From contig NZ_LMOP01000008.1 in the NCBI RefSeq assembly GCF_001423585.1, positions 1,111,323 to 1,175,322 on the forward strand: a DNA stretch of 64,000 bases, in the 5' to 3' direction. A program made the translations under genes and the position numbers. The notes below the pieces were generated by a model, which was not told where the DNA came from, made no database searches, and worked only from the letters and a program-made list of their open reading frames with translations. The DNA is from Xanthomonas sp. Leaf148. GTDB taxonomy: Bacteria; Pseudomonadota; Gammaproteobacteria; Xanthomonadales; Xanthomonadaceae. This document shows, one piece after another, positions 1 to 9,593 of this stretch. The number at the start of each line of letters is the position of its first letter. The first letter of the stretch is position 1.

Positions 1-367
1 GCACTTCTTCGCTCGGGCCTTTGGGAGCGTCCGGCTTGCGCTGGGTGAGGCGATTGATCAGCTTGACCACAAGAAAGATCGCGAAGGCAATGATCACGAA
101 TTGCACGACGGTGTTGATGAAGTCACCGTAGCCGATCGCCACGGCCGGAATGTCCTTGCCGGTGGCATCGACGCCGGCGGGTTTGAGCACCCACGCCAAC
201 CGCGAAAAATCCACATTGCCGATGGCCCAGCCGATCGGCGGCATGATGATTTTTTCCACCAGCGCGGTGACGATCTTGCCGAACGCCGCGCCGATGACCA
301 CACCGACCGCAAGATCGACAACGTTGCCGCGCATCGCGAATTGCTTGAATTCGCTGACCATTCCCAT
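1..367 (-). CDS. mscL: Large-conductance mechanosensitive channel MscL (3' end cut by window edge)
   Basis: Partial gene: 122 codons are present from the ATG at 367 and the C-terminus runs off the window. The product begins [20 protein letters not shown] and keeps the family pattern of a short amphipathic N-helix, a glycine/alanine-rich first membrane helix (about residues 15-45, with [13 protein letters not shown]), a periplasmic loop, and a second membrane helix with the [20 protein letters not shown] sequence near residues 80-105. MscL is a homopentameric inner-membrane safety valve that opens under osmotic downshock. A second ATG six bases later is possible, but the MGMVSEF form is the usual start in relatives. 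Confidence 0.93.
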   Translation of the reverse strand, partial: MGMVSEFKQFAMRGNVVDLAVGVVIGAAFGKIVTALVEKIIMPPIGWAIGNVDFSRLAWVLKPAGVDATGKDIPAVAIGYGDFINTVVQFVIIAFAIFLVVKLINRLTQRKPDAPKGPSEEV

Positions 368-428
368 AACGCACTCCAGAGGCGGACGCGGACCGACTGC
401 CGCTGTGCCGATCCTAGCCCGGCCGATG

Positions 429-1142
429 TCAGCCCGCGATGATGCCGTGGCGTTCGGCTACATTTTCCAAGCGCGCACTGAACTGATCGCCCGGCAGCAA
501 CGGACCGACGCCGGCCGGTGTACCCATGAAGATCAGATCGCCTGCGCGCAGTGCATACAGCTTGGATAGCTCATGCAGAATTTCCGGCACGTTCCAGATC
601 ATCTGATCCAGCAACGATTGCTGACGTACCTGTCCGTTGACTTCCAGCGAAAGGTTCAACGCATCCAGTGCGCCCACTTCGCCGGCGTGCACCAACTCGC
701 TGATCGGTGCGGAGTGATCGAAGCCCTTGGCGGTGTCCCACGGCAGGCCCTTGGCTTTGGCCGCGGCCTGCAGATCGCGACGGGTCAGATCCAGGCCCAC
801 GCCATAGCCATAGATCAGGCCTTCGGCTTGATCCACGGGCAACTCACCAGCTGGCGCATCGCTCCCCAGCGCCACCACCAGCTCCACTTCGTGGTGCAGC
901 TCCTTGGTGCCGGGCGGGTAGGGGATCTGGTCGCCGTGACCAACCACGATGGCATCGGCAGGCTTCATGAAAAAGGTGGGCTGGCCACGCTCGGCCTTGG
1001 ACGCTGGCGCGGTGGCGCCCATCTCGCGCGCGTGATCGGCAAAGTTACGGCCCACGCAGTAGATGCGGTGCACCGGAAAGCTGCCGCCACCCACCACCGG
1101 AATGCGCGGAACATCGGCAGCGGGAATCACATCGTCAGTCAT
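429..1142 (-). CDS. Fumarylacetoacetate hydrolase (FAH) family protein
   Basis: A 237-residue cytosolic protein of the FAH/YcgM type. It shows the [12 protein letters not shown] start of the fold (about residues 28-39), the metal-binding acidic pair in [10 protein letters not shown] (about 83-92), the [14 protein letters not shown] segment and the terminal [11 protein letters not shown] motif that closes the active site. The length is that of single-domain FAH hydrolases and decarboxylases, which act on acylpyruvates or oxaloacetate. The substrate cannot be told from sequence. It lies 61 bp upstream of mscL on the same strand with no obvious terminator between. YcgM-like acylpyruvase is the nearest functional guess. 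Confidence 0.9.
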   Translation of the reverse strand: MTDDVIPAADVPRIPVVGGGSFPVHRIYCVGRNFADHAREMGATAPASKAERGQPTFFMKPADAIVVGHGDQIPYPPGTKELHHEVELVVALGSDAPAGELPVDQAEGLIYGYGVGLDLTRRDLQAAAKAKGLPWDTAKGFDHSAPISELVHAGEVGALDALNLSLEVNGQVRQQSLLDQMIWNVPEILHELSKLYALRAGDLIFMGTPAGVGPLLPGDQFSARLENVAERHGIIAG

Positions 1143-1368
1143 GCACGCATCCTCGGAACGGGACGCGTGAGTCTAGCCGCTTGGCCGTGTACGACGGAAC
1201 CTTCAGTGCTGAAGTGAGCGGCAAAGCACCCGTTCGCAGCTCAATATCTTCGGCCGATCGGCAACCCAAAACGCACATCGGCATGCCCGCAGACATGCCG
1301 ATTCAATGTGTCGACGATGTAGAACCCGCTGCGAGGTGCGTCGGGTGTGCCGCACAAGCGCAACGCGC

Positions 1369-1644
1369 TCAGTGCGACATCGGCAGCGCGGGTTTGCGCA
1401 CCACGCGGTATTCGGCCTCGACCACGCGCGCTTGCTGCGGCGTGCGTCGGTTCGACTTGCTCAACAGTTTCCAGGCGACGCCGCCCAGAATCATCGCCGC
1501 GCCGACGAACACACTGAAGAAGATCAGCACCGCAAGGATCACCAGGCCGGCGAGACCCGCCGCAACGCGCACCAACGGGTGGCGCGGCTTGCGTGGCGCA
1601 AACAGGTGATGGAGGTTGCCGAATTGGAAGAAGCGTGCAGGCAT
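1369..1644 (-). CDS. Small conserved membrane protein, function unknown
   Basis: A 91-residue product from the ATG at 1644 (a further in-frame ATG lies upstream at 1671, but the MPARFFQFGNLHHLFAPRKP start reads like the native one). It has one or two hydrophobic segments around residues 28-57 (LVRVAAGLAGLVILAVLIFF and VGAAMILGGVAWKLL), flanked by basic residues, and a polar C-terminal tail. I recognise no enzymatic motif. The composition and length resemble inner-membrane hypotheticals that are conserved in Xanthomonadaceae. Confidence 0.62.
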   Translation of the reverse strand: MPARFFQFGNLHHLFAPRKPRHPLVRVAAGLAGLVILAVLIFFSVFVGAAMILGGVAWKLLSKSNRRTPQQARVVEAEYRVVRKPALPMSH

Positions 1645-1868
1645 GGCGGTGGGCTGCCGGGCAGGAAACAAGCGCGCAGTATCGTTGCGGTTTCATGTCA
1701 TTGAGTGAAAAGTTCGTTAATTCGATCAGCGTTTTGTTAAATCCATCACGTTGTATGTGCTGGCCGGGGTCTGAGGTCGTGCCCGGATCGCCGTCGCTAC
1801 CTGGTCAGCTCGCAGATGGCGCGGTCATCGACACGGCGTTGCGCCTCGCGCAGCGGCGGTGCGGGCGC

Positions 1869-2249
1869 ATGCCACAATCGGCGATCGTTCTTGCGCAGTC
1901 GTTGCCCATGCCATCGTCCTCACCGACCACGCTCGCCAGCTTGGCGCAGATTCCCGATGCCGGATTTCTGGAAGTGGAAGCCGCGTGGGAAGACGGCCCG
2001 GAGTCGCTGGTGCTGTATCGCGAAGGTGCGCAGGTGCGTGCGTGGTTGAACGTCTGCCCGCATGCCGGACGCAGGCTGGATTGGGCGCCGGGTCAGTTCC
2101 TCAAGACCAAGGATGGCCATCTGGTCTGCGCTGCGCACGGCGCCGCGTTCGAGCTCGTCGCGGGCGAATGCATCAGCGGCCCCTGTCGTGGTCAATCGTT
2201 GGTGGCAGTGCCGGTACGCATCGACGGCGAGCACGTGCTGCTCGGATAA
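1869..2249 (+). CDS. Rieske (2Fe-2S) ferredoxin-like protein
   Basis: A small stand-alone Rieske protein. The cluster-binding pair is plain: CPHAGRRLD followed 18 residues later by CAAHGAAFE, which is the C-x-H ... C-x-x-H pattern, with the GQFL segment between. Such single-domain Rieske proteins are electron carriers or sensors, often for oxygenases, but no oxygenase is nearby. The start is uncertain: ATG 1869 gives 126 residues and ATG 1908 gives 113. The second fits family length better because the domain begins soon after. Confidence 0.82.
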   Translation: MPQSAIVLAQSLPMPSSSPTTLASLAQIPDAGFLEVEAAWEDGPESLVLYREGAQVRAWLNVCPHAGRRLDWAPGQFLKTKDGHLVCAAHGAAFELVAGECISGPCRGQSLVAVPVRIDGEHVLLG

Positions 2250-2411
2250 CGGCCGACAATGCGGTCGCGCTGCAGCCCGATAGCGGGCGCGGCCGGTGCC
2301 TGCTGCGATGCAGATCGACGACGTGCCATTGCAGGCAGGTTGGTGTGTGCGCAGCATGGCAGTCGATGCCGGCACGCGCGGTTAGATCGTTAACCCGCAA
2401 CGCGCCGCCCC

Positions 2412-4274
2412 TTAGCGCGCCGCCCACCAGAACATCAGATTGATCATCGACACCATCACCACGATGTAGATCAGCGACAGCGGTGCGCCCACGCGCCACA
2501 ACTCGCGCGGTTGATAGTTGGCCGGGCCGGCCACCATCGAGATCACCGGGTTGGAGGCGGTCATCAGATTGTTGGACGCCGACAACGCCACGATCAGTGC
2601 GAACGCAGTGGGGTTGCCGTTGGCCGCCAGCGCCAGATTGACCGCGATCGGCACCATCACGATGGTCGCGCCGACGTGGCTGATCACCAACGAAAATGCC
2701 GTGGTCAACAACGCCAGGCTGATTTCCAGCGCCCACACCGGCACACCTTCGGGCAGCCGGTCGATGGTGTGGCCGGCTACCCAGGCGGCGGTGCCGCTGC
2801 TGTCCATCGCCCAGCCGAGCGGAATCAAGCCGGCCATCATGAAGATGGTCTTCCAGTTGATCGACGCATAAGCCTCGTCCATGCGCAGCACGCCGCTGAC
2901 CAGCATGCAGGCCACACCGGTCATCAGCGTCAGCGCCACCGGCAGGCGCGAGGTCAGCGCGATCAGGATGGTGAAGGCGAAGATCGCCATCGCGATCTTG
3001 AACTTGTGCGGACGCTGCTCGCCCTTGGGAAAGTCGGTGACCGGCACGAAGTCGCGGCTTTCCGCCGCCTGCGCCAGGTCCTGCCAGATGCTGTGGAACA
3101 CCAGCATGTCGCCGGCACGCAGCGGCACGTTGCGCACGTCTTCGCGGATCACCTGCTTGTCGCGGTTGATCGCCAGCAGGCTGATGCCGCTCTGCTTGCG
3201 CAAGCGCAGCTCGCCGGCGCTCTTGCCGATCAGGCGCGAGTTGGGCGGAATCACCGCTTCGGAAATACCCGCAAGGCTGGGGTTGAACAGATCGCCCAGG
3301 TTGCGCAGCCGCGAGGACATGCGCAGGAAGTGATTCTGCGCAAAATCGGCGACCTCCTGGCGTTGGCCCATCGCACCCAGCACGCTGCCGACCCAGATGC
3401 GCATGTCCGCCGGCGGCGCCAGGCGGGTGTCGTTGCCGGTCTTCAGGGCCAGCAGCAGCGGCGCGTCGTGAATGGCTTCGGCTTCGCCCAGGGTCATGCC
3501 GACCAATGGGCTCTCGGCGGTCACGGTGAGCTCGAACACGTCGCCATCGATGCCGTAGGTCTTGGCGAAATAGCTTTCGGTGCGCGACGGCGTGACGCCT
3601 TCGTTGATCAGGCGTTCCTCTTCGATCAGCTTGCGATCGCCGTAGAAGCGGAAGTACAGCAATGCGGCGATCAGCAAGGCCAGGCCGATCGGCAAAGGCG
3701 CGAACATCGTCAACGGCTCGATGCTGGCCATGCCCGAGGGCAGGTTGTTGTTGGCCGAGACCAACAGATCGTTGAGCAGGATCAACGGCGAATTGCCCAC
3801 CATGGTGAGTGCGCCGCCCATCACGATGGCTGCAGCGATGGGCAACAACATGCGTTGCAGGGTCAGCCCGGTGCGCGCCGCCAGCCGCGAAGCCACCGGC
3901 AGATACAAGGCCATCACCGAGGGGTTCTGCATGAACGATGAGTTCAAGCCGGAGATGGCCAGCGTCATCATCATCAAGCGCTGCTCGCTGCCATGCGAAC
4001 GCCGCAGCAGCCAGGTCGCCAACCGGTTCAAGGCGCCGGTGCGTTCCAGCCCCGCGCCAAGAATGGTGGTGGCGATGATGCTCATCACCGCATTACCGGA
4101 AAAGCCGCCGAACAGTTCTTCCGGCGCCACCAGCCCGGTGACGCCCAGCACCACCAGCACGATCAAGGCCACCACATCGGCGCGGATGCGCTCGAACAGA
4201 AACATCGCCATCGTGAAACCGACCAGCCCGAGGACGAGCTTCATATCGTTGGTCAGTGTCAGCGCGGTATCCAT
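2412..4274 (-). CDS. SLC13/DASS-type permease with two TrkA-C domains
   Basis: A 620-residue inner-membrane transporter. An N-terminal membrane half (about residues 1-205) holds the helical hairpin with GNSPLILLNDLL, and a C-terminal half (about 405-620) holds the pseudo-symmetric SASNNLMTASNPV segment. Between them lie two soluble RCK_C/TrkA-C modules (about 240-400) that likely bind a regulatory ligand. This architecture is shared by YfbS-like and SAC1-like anion or dicarboxylate/sulfate transporters. The substrate is not readable. The open frame extends upstream to 4673 through trmB on the opposite reading, but MDTALTLTNDMKL at 4274 is the natural start. Confidence 0.87.
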   Translation of the reverse strand: MDTALTLTNDMKLVLGLVGFTMAMFLFERIRADVVALIVLVVLGVTGLVAPEELFGGFSGNAVMSIIATTILGAGLERTGALNRLATWLLRRSHGSEQRLMMMTLAISGLNSSFMQNPSVMALYLPVASRLAARTGLTLQRMLLPIAAAIVMGGALTMVGNSPLILLNDLLVSANNNLPSGMASIEPLTMFAPLPIGLALLIAALLYFRFYGDRKLIEEERLINEGVTPSRTESYFAKTYGIDGDVFELTVTAESPLVGMTLGEAEAIHDAPLLLALKTGNDTRLAPPADMRIWVGSVLGAMGQRQEVADFAQNHFLRMSSRLRNLGDLFNPSLAGISEAVIPPNSRLIGKSAGELRLRKQSGISLLAINRDKQVIREDVRNVPLRAGDMLVFHSIWQDLAQAAESRDFVPVTDFPKGEQRPHKFKIAMAIFAFTILIALTSRLPVALTLMTGVACMLVSGVLRMDEAYASINWKTIFMMAGLIPLGWAMDSSGTAAWVAGHTIDRLPEGVPVWALEISLALLTTAFSLVISHVGATIVMVPIAVNLALAANGNPTAFALIVALSASNNLMTASNPVISMVAGPANYQPRELWRVGAPLSLIYIVVMVSMINLMFWWAAR

Positions 4275-4400
4275 TGGGGGCCGGGAATGGGGAGTCGGGA
4301 ATAGGGAATGGAAAAAGCGAAGACGCTGACGCTGGCAAATTATCCGGGCGCCGCTGGCGTGTGCCCTTGCGATTCCCCATTCCCTATTCCCGATTCCCGG
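4275..4400. repeat. Degenerate GGGAATGGGGAGTCGGG-type interspersed repeat, inverted pair
   Basis: Just upstream of the SLC13 permease start the + strand reads GGGAATGGGGAGTCGGGAAT and related G-rich tracts (4284-4311). A complementary C-rich tract, CGATTCCCCATTCCCTATTC (4370-4396), lies about 65 bp away. The two arms could pair. The same kind of tract occurs after pilB and near 32608 and 52237 in this window. The right arm lies inside the 3' end of trmB and supplies its terminal residues. Confidence 0.6.
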
Positions 4401-5125
4401 TCGTAGAGCAGATCCCAGACGCCGTGGCCGAGTTTCTGGCCGCGGGTTTCGAAGTGGGTTTGCGGGCGCCAGGCGGGGCGTTCGACGTGGCCGCGCGGAC
4501 CGGCGCGGTTGATCAGTCCCGGTGTGGCATCGAGGACGTCCCACATCTGTTCGGCGTAGTCGGCCCAATCGGTGGCGGCATGCAAACGGCCGCCTTCGCG
4601 TAGCTTGCGCACCAGCAGCTGCGCGAAGGCAGGCTGGATCAGGCGACGCTTGTTGTGGCGTTTTTTGTGCCACGGATCGGGGAAGTAGATGCGCACTTCA
4701 TCCAGCGCGCCATCGGCAATCTCGTGCTCGAGCACTTCCACCGCATCGTGGTGATACAGACGCACATGCGTGCCGCCGTCATCGTGCAGCGCATTGAGCA
4801 GCCGGCCGACGCCTGGCGCATGCACTTCGATACCGATGTAGTCGCGGCTGGGGTCGTGCTGCGCGGCAAAGCGCAACGCGGCGCCGTTGCCGAAGCCGAT
4901 TTCCAGCACCTTGGGTGCAGGACGGCCGAACGCGGCATCCAGGTCGCGACGCTCCCCGGTGTAATCCAGCCCGAAGCGCGGCCACAACTCGTCGAAGGCG
5001 CGCTGCTGCGCGGGCGTGAAGCGGCCCTGGCGCAATACGAAGCTACGCACCTGGCGGCGCCCTTCTTCGATGGTGAAGGGCTTGGGCGGCATCTTGGCGC
5101 CGTCGCTGGTAAACGGGTCGGTCAT
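4340..5125 (-). CDS. trmB: tRNA (guanine-N7-)-methyltransferase TrmB
   Basis: A 261-residue SAM-dependent enzyme making m7G46 in tRNA. It has motif [13 protein letters not shown] (about residues 71-82), the acidic [11 protein letters not shown] segment, the TrmB signature [15 protein letters not shown] (about 147-161) and the C-terminal [17 protein letters not shown] stretch. The normal enzyme ends soon after that last motif. Here it carries a tail ([19 protein letters not shown]) encoded by an interspersed repeat that seems to have replaced or extended the original 3' end. The start at 5125 gives [16 protein letters not shown]. Confidence 0.94.
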   Translation of the reverse strand: MTDPFTSDGAKMPPKPFTIEEGRRQVRSFVLRQGRFTPAQQRAFDELWPRFGLDYTGERRDLDAAFGRPAPKVLEIGFGNGAALRFAAQHDPSRDYIGIEVHAPGVGRLLNALHDDGGTHVRLYHHDAVEVLEHEIADGALDEVRIYFPDPWHKKRHNKRRLIQPAFAQLLVRKLREGGRLHAATDWADYAEQMWDVLDATPGLINRAGPRGHVERPAWRPQTHFETRGQKLGHGVWDLLYDRESGIGNGESQGHTPAAPG

Positions 5126-5143
5126 GAAATGTCAGTCACATCG

Positions 5144-5172
5144 GAAAACAAAAGCCCCTCTCGCGTCGGGGC
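5144..5172 (-). terminator. Candidate rho-independent terminator between thiG and trmB
   Basis: Read on the minus strand, a GCCCC / GGGGC stem with a nine-base loop (5154-5172) is followed by TTTTGTTTT. It lies about 210 bp after thiG and just before trmB, so it would end the thiS-thiG transcript. The stem is short, so confidence is moderate. Confidence 0.5.
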
Positions 5173-5379
5173 GAGGAGGCACAGCTTGCGCGCCGTAGGC
5201 GCGCGTGCATAGGAGCGCCCGCGACGCAGGCGCGGGCCGGGGCGCGGAGCGGGGGTTGGGGCGAGGGTACGGCGTGCCGAGGGCACTCGCAGCAACGCGC
5301 GATCCAGCAATGGCAACATCCGGCACGTCACACGGCCAATCACTGCGAGTCGACTGCAATATCAACGCAGCACACCCAC

Positions 5380-6174
5380 TCATCCGATCACACCATCGAC
5401 CGGGCTCGACGCCGAGGCATAGCGCTTGCGCGGAATCCGCCCGGCCAGAAACGCCTCGCGCCCGGCCTCGATCGCCTTGCGCATCGCGCTGGCCATCAGG
5501 ATCGGATCGCGTGCACCGGCAATGGCGGTATTCATCAACACGCCGTCGCAGCCCAGCTCCATCGCAATCGCCGCGTCCGATGCCGTGCCCACGCCGGCAT
5601 CGACGATGATCGGCACCTTGGCGTTTTCGATGATTTCCAGCAGGTTGTACTTGTTCTGGATGCCCAGGCCCGAGCCGATCGGCGCCGCCAGCGGCATCAC
5701 CGCCACGCAGCCGATCTCTTCCAGGCGCTTGGCCAGGATCGGGTCGTCGGAGGTATAGACCATCACCTCGAAGCCATCGGCCACCAATTGCTCGGCGGCC
5801 TTGAGCGTCTGCACCACGTCCGGGTACAGCGTGCGCGCGTCGCCCAGCACTTCCAGCTTGGTGAGGTTGTGGCCGTCGAGCAGCTCGCGGGCGAGCCGGC
5901 AGGTGCGTACCGCGTCTTCGGCGGTGTAGCAGCCGGCGGTGTTGGGCAACAGCGTGTAGCGATCAGGCGGCAGCACGTCGAGCAGGCTGGGCGCATTCGG
6001 GTCCTGGCCGATGTTCACGCGGCGGATCGCCACGGTCACGATTTCGGCGGCAGCGGCCTCGGTAGCCAGGCGGGTTTCGTCCAGATCCTTGAACTTGCCG
6101 GTGCCAGTGAGCAGGCGCGAACGGTAGCGTTTGCCGGCGATGACCAGCGCATCAGAGGGGGCGGGATTCGTCAT
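5380..6174 (-). CDS. thiG: Thiazole synthase ThiG
   Basis: A 264-residue TIM-barrel enzyme that forms the thiamin thiazole ring from deoxyxylulose phosphate, dehydroglycine and ThiS thiocarboxylate. The Schiff-base lysine sits in [10 protein letters not shown] (about K106). The phosphate-binding loops [20 protein letters not shown] and [11 protein letters not shown] are intact, as is the N-terminal [10 protein letters not shown]. It follows thiS by 48 bp on the same strand, the usual thiSG arrangement. Confidence 0.96.
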   Translation of the reverse strand: MTNPAPSDALVIAGKRYRSRLLTGTGKFKDLDETRLATEAAAAEIVTVAIRRVNIGQDPNAPSLLDVLPPDRYTLLPNTAGCYTAEDAVRTCRLARELLDGHNLTKLEVLGDARTLYPDVVQTLKAAEQLVADGFEVMVYTSDDPILAKRLEEIGCVAVMPLAAPIGSGLGIQNKYNLLEIIENAKVPIIVDAGVGTASDAAIAMELGCDGVLMNTAIAGARDPILMASAMRKAIEAGREAFLAGRIPRKRYASASSPVDGVIG

Positions 6175-6222
6175 CCGGCAATTATCACCGATCGGGCGCG
6201 GATGCGCCGGCCGCGCAAGGCA

Positions 6223-6423
6223 TCAACCGCCACCCAATGCGTGCACGATCTCCACCACATCGCCCTCGCGCAACGCATGCTCGGCATGCCGTCCGCGCGA
6301 CACGATTTCGCCATTGACCTCCACTGCCACACGTCGCTGTGCCAAGCCCTCCTGGTCCAGCAGGGCCGCGAGCGGCAGGTGATCGGGAAGCGTGCGCGGG
6401 CTGCCGTTGAGTTGAATGTTCAT
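6223..6423 (-). CDS. thiS: Sulfur carrier protein ThiS
   Basis: A 66-residue ubiquitin-fold protein ending in the required Gly-Gly (HALGGG), which is adenylated and thiocarboxylated to donate sulfur to ThiG. The N-terminal MNIQLNGSPRTL and central GDVVEIVHAL match the family. It is the first gene of a two-gene thiSG operon, divergent from the esterase autotransporter. Confidence 0.95.
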   Translation of the reverse strand: MNIQLNGSPRTLPDHLPLAALLDQEGLAQRRVAVEVNGEIVSRGRHAEHALREGDVVEIVHALGGG

Positions 6424-6578
6424 GTCATCATTGTGGCATCGCGCGCCGTCAGGGCGCGCGTTTTTGCGTTATGCGGCGGTGCAGCGTGAGCACAGGCGGC
6501 GAGGGTGAAACCATTGCCATTCGCCGGCGTACGTATGCAGCCCGGTCCGGTCCCATCCACTTTCAAGCAGGCACTCCC

Positions 6579-8396
6579 ATGGCTTCAACACTTCGCCCGA
6601 TCCGCTCCCTGATGGCCGTTGCCATCGCTATCGCGGCCACCCCGGCCATGGCCGAGTCGGCCTTCGACCAGACCGTCTTCTTCGGCGACAGCCTCACCGA
6701 CAGCGGCTACTACAACCCGCTGCTGCCGGCCGCCTCGCGCGCAGTCACCGGCAAGTTCACCACCAACCCGGGTTGGGTGTGGGCCGAGTATGTCGGCGAC
6801 CACTTCGGCACCAACGCTGCGCCCAACGGCAACGGCCAGACCGGCGACAACTACGCTGCCGGCGGCGCGCGCATCCAGGCCAGCTCGGTCAGCGCGCTCG
6901 GCGCCGCGCCGTCGGTGACCAGCCAGATCAACACCTACCTCACCGCCAACGGCGGCCGTGCCAACCCGAATGCGCTCTACACCGTGTGGGGCGGCGCCAA
7001 CGATCTGCTCGCCGCAGCCGCCGCGCCGGCACAGGCGCAGGCCATCATCGGCAGTGCAGTGACCGCTCAGGTCGGCGCCGTGGCGACCTTGCAGAATGCC
7101 GGCGCGCGTTACGTCATGGTGCCGACCATTCCGGACGTCGGTATCACCCCGCGCTTCCGCGCTGGCGGCGCCGTCGCAATGGCCCAGGGCACCGCCGCTG
7201 CGACCACGTACAACACCGCGCTGTTCAACGGCCTGCAGTCGGCCGGTCTGCGTGTAATCCCGGTCGACACCTTCCACATGCTGCAGGAAATCGTCGCCGC
7301 ACCGGGCACCTTCGGCTTCACCAACGTCACCAACACCGCCTGCAACCCGGCCGTGCCGCTGCCTGCGTGCAACCCGACCAGCCTGGTCGCGGCCAACGCG
7401 CAGAACACCTATGTGTTCGCCGACGGCATCCACCCGACCACCGCGGTCCATCAGATCCTGGGCCAGTACGCGATCTCGCTGCTGGAAGCGCCGCGTCTGC
7501 AGCAGGTGCTGACCCATTCGGCGCAGGCCGGTGGCCGCGCGCGCGCCGACCAGGTGGCTTGGCATCTGGACGGCAAGCCGGACGCGGATGGTCTGCGCTG
7601 GTGGGGCAGCGTGCGCGGCGACATGCAGCGCTACGACCACGCCGATCTGTACGACGGCATGGCGCCGGCCGGCCTGTTCGGCGTGGATTGGAGCGCTGGC
7701 GACATGGTGTTCGGCGGCTTTGCCGGCTTCGGCCGCATGGACGCCGACTTCGGCAACCGTAACGGCAGCTTCAAGCAGGACGACACCACCCTGGGCGGCT
7801 TCTTCGGCTGGTACACCGGTCCGGTGTGGGTCAACGCGCAGGTCAGCTACAGCTGGCTGAGCTACGACGTCGACCGCGAAGTCCAGCTCGGGCCAGCCAC
7901 GCGTGTGCACAGCGGATCGCCGGACGGCAGCAACCTGACCGCCGCCGTCAACGCCGGCTATTCGCTGGGCGAAGGCAACGTCAAGTACGGCCCGGTGGTC
8001 GGCCTGACCTGGCAGAAGCTCAAGCTCGACGGCTACACCGAAAGCAACGAGAGCTCCACCGCGCTGGGGTATGCCGACCAGGATATCGACTCGCTGGTCG
8101 GCCGTATCGGCTTCCAGGTGCGCCTTGACGGCGCGGCGGTCAAGCCGTACGTGCAGGCGACCTACGACCACGAGTTCAAGGACGGCGGCGAAGCCAGCGC
8201 CTGGCTGCAGTCGATGCCGGAAGTGGGCATGTACACCGTGCCGGGCCAGAACTTCGACCGCAACTACGCCACTGTGGTACTGGGCGCGCGTACCGGCCTT
8301 TGGGGTTTGCAGAGCAACGTGGGCTTGAGCACCACCACTGCTCAGCGCAGCGCCCGCGATGCCACCTTGTTCGTGAACTTCAGCGGCAATTTCTGA
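6579..8396 (+). CDS. GDSL esterase/lipase autotransporter (EstA-like)
   Basis: A 605-residue outer-membrane protein. A signal peptide (MASTLRPIRSLMAVAIAIAA... cleaved after AMA) leads into an SGNH esterase passenger with block I FFGDSLTDSGYY (about residues 32-43), block III GGANDLL and block V FADGIHPTTAVH, which supplies Asp and His of the triad. From about residue 330 a type V beta-barrel follows, ending in Phe (FSGNF), the C-terminal residue recognised by Bam. This is the EstA/EstE arrangement, in which the esterase stays surface anchored. The ATG at 6579 is chosen because the signal peptide begins there. Confidence 0.93.
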   Translation: MASTLRPIRSLMAVAIAIAATPAMAESAFDQTVFFGDSLTDSGYYNPLLPAASRAVTGKFTTNPGWVWAEYVGDHFGTNAAPNGNGQTGDNYAAGGARIQASSVSALGAAPSVTSQINTYLTANGGRANPNALYTVWGGANDLLAAAAAPAQAQAIIGSAVTAQVGAVATLQNAGARYVMVPTIPDVGITPRFRAGGAVAMAQGTAAATTYNTALFNGLQSAGLRVIPVDTFHMLQEIVAAPGTFGFTNVTNTACNPAVPLPACNPTSLVAANAQNTYVFADGIHPTTAVHQILGQYAISLLEAPRLQQVLTHSAQAGGRARADQVAWHLDGKPDADGLRWWGSVRGDMQRYDHADLYDGMAPAGLFGVDWSAGDMVFGGFAGFGRMDADFGNRNGSFKQDDTTLGGFFGWYTGPVWVNAQVSYSWLSYDVDREVQLGPATRVHSGSPDGSNLTAAVNAGYSLGEGNVKYGPVVGLTWQKLKLDGYTESNESSTALGYADQDIDSLVGRIGFQVRLDGAAVKPYVQATYDHEFKDGGEASAWLQSMPEVGMYTVPGQNFDRNYATVVLGARTGLWGLQSNVGLSTTTAQRSARDATLFVNFSGNF

Positions 8397-8512
8397 TTGC
8401 GCCGACTGGCTTGGTAGCACTGAGGTAAGAGACGAGGGCCGGGCAACCGGCCTTCGTCACGTCTGCGCATTGCGCCAGACACCTGCACCCGCCTAAACTC
8501 TCCCCACGCCAA

Positions 8513-8586
8513 GCGGGCGTAGCTCAATGGTAGAGCTGTAGCTTCCCAAGCTACTGACGAGGGTTCGATTCCCTTCGCCCGCTCCA
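8513..8586 (+). tRNA. tRNA-Gly(CCC)
   Basis: A 74-nt cloverleaf. The acceptor GCGGGCG pairs with CGCCCGC (8576-8582), followed by discriminator T and an encoded CCA. The D-arm is AGCTCAATGGTAGAGCT, the anticodon stem is GTAGC/GCTAC with loop TTCCCAA (anticodon CCC), and the T-arm is GGGTTCGATTCCC. All stems are fully paired. Confidence 0.97.
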
Positions 8587-8973
8587 ACTGCTTCCGCCAA
8601 GTCTCTAAGTGCCTGACTGGGTTGGATACTTCGGCCGATTGATGATTCCGGGCGATGCCCCTCAAGGTATCAACCTTGCCCAAGCCTCTGATGATCTCGC
8701 GCTCGGCTGGCTTGTCTGTGCTTTTCTTTGTTCCCCACCGATCTTCGAGCCCTGATTGGCTAGCGCTATCTTGTCCGCTCGTTGGGAAACCATCGCGGGC
8801 GTAAGCGCCCCGGATAGATGACTGCCGAACGAGCAATCGTGCCTCCAGGCGCGATGATTGGCGCTTGAACGTGAGATTTAAAAAGCCCTGCAAATCTCGG
8901 CTTTTTAACGTCGGAGACATGGGGCGAATACTTCATCGTCATCGAAGAAATTTTTGGCAATCAAAATTCTTCC
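8587..8973. other. Gene-free stretch after tRNA-Gly
   Basis: About 390 bp without a convincing gene. Its last part is noticeably A/T-richer than the surroundings (around 8930-8995). I saw no repeat of the tRNA 3' end downstream and no integrase, so an attachment site is not shown. Confidence 0.5.
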
Positions 8974-9420
8974 TCAGATTATTTTACGAACCTGGGTAGA
9001 AACAGGCAGCAGCGTAGAGCCGTCTTTTGCCTGGAGCGTCATGCGTGGGACCTTCTTGCCCGTGCGCTTGTCGATCAGCACCGAATGACGTTCGCCTTGC
9101 TCAAACAGATGGTCTTCGCCCCACTGTCGCAATGCCACCACGACGGGGAACAGGTTTTCTCCCTGTGCTGTTAGCACGTATTGCTGATAAGCCGTGCCGT
9201 CAGATGCATCCTGCATTTCAAGGATGCCCGCATCGACCAGCTTGCGCAGCCGATCGGACAGGATGTTGCGCGCCGCACCCAAGCTGCGCTGGAAATCGCC
9301 GAAGCGGCAAACACCATCGAAGGCATCGCGCACGATCAGTAGCGCCCAGCGATCTCCGATGAGATCAACCGAACGTGCAACCGGGCAGTGTTCGTCATCA
9401 AAGCGTTTTCGGGGGGGCAT
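8974..9420 (-). CDS. HxlR-family winged-helix transcriptional regulator
   Basis: A 148-residue regulator from ATG 9420 (MPPRKRFDDEH). It has the HxlR core: CPVARSVDLIGDRWALLIV near residues 11-29, then FGDFQRSLGAARNILSDRLR (recognition helix region), LVDAGIL and the wing YVLTAQGENLFPVV. It is divergent from an MFS transporter gene with about 170 bp between starts, so it most likely controls that transporter. The single early cysteine could be a redox switch as in some HxlR proteins, but this is inference. Confidence 0.9.
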   Translation of the reverse strand: MPPRKRFDDEHCPVARSVDLIGDRWALLIVRDAFDGVCRFGDFQRSLGAARNILSDRLRKLVDAGILEMQDASDGTAYQQYVLTAQGENLFPVVVALRQWGEDHLFEQGERHSVLIDKRTGKKVPRMTLQAKDGSTLLPVSTQVRKII

Positions 9421-9593
9421 AGCGTCTCCGCGGCCGGTCAATAGTGGATCAATCAAGTTGCACTTTAAAACCGGATTGTCTAGCATTCAAGCAGTCTTGA
9501 TTTGCAACTGGATTGAATGTGGCTGAAACCACGGGGATTTATTCTGCATCACCGCTACCGTCACTCGGTTGTTCAACGGTTCCTTCTGCGAAC

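Noticed and set aside
4275..4673. N-terminal extension of the SLC13 permease
   Set aside because: It reads through the opposite-frame trmB sequence and repeat DNA, with no membrane or family character.
8342..8920. A 192-codon minus-strand frame containing AKGIEPSSVAWEATALPLSY
   Set aside because: It is antisense to tRNA-Gly. This peptide is a well-known spurious product of translating the complement of glycine tRNA and is often misannotated as a protein.
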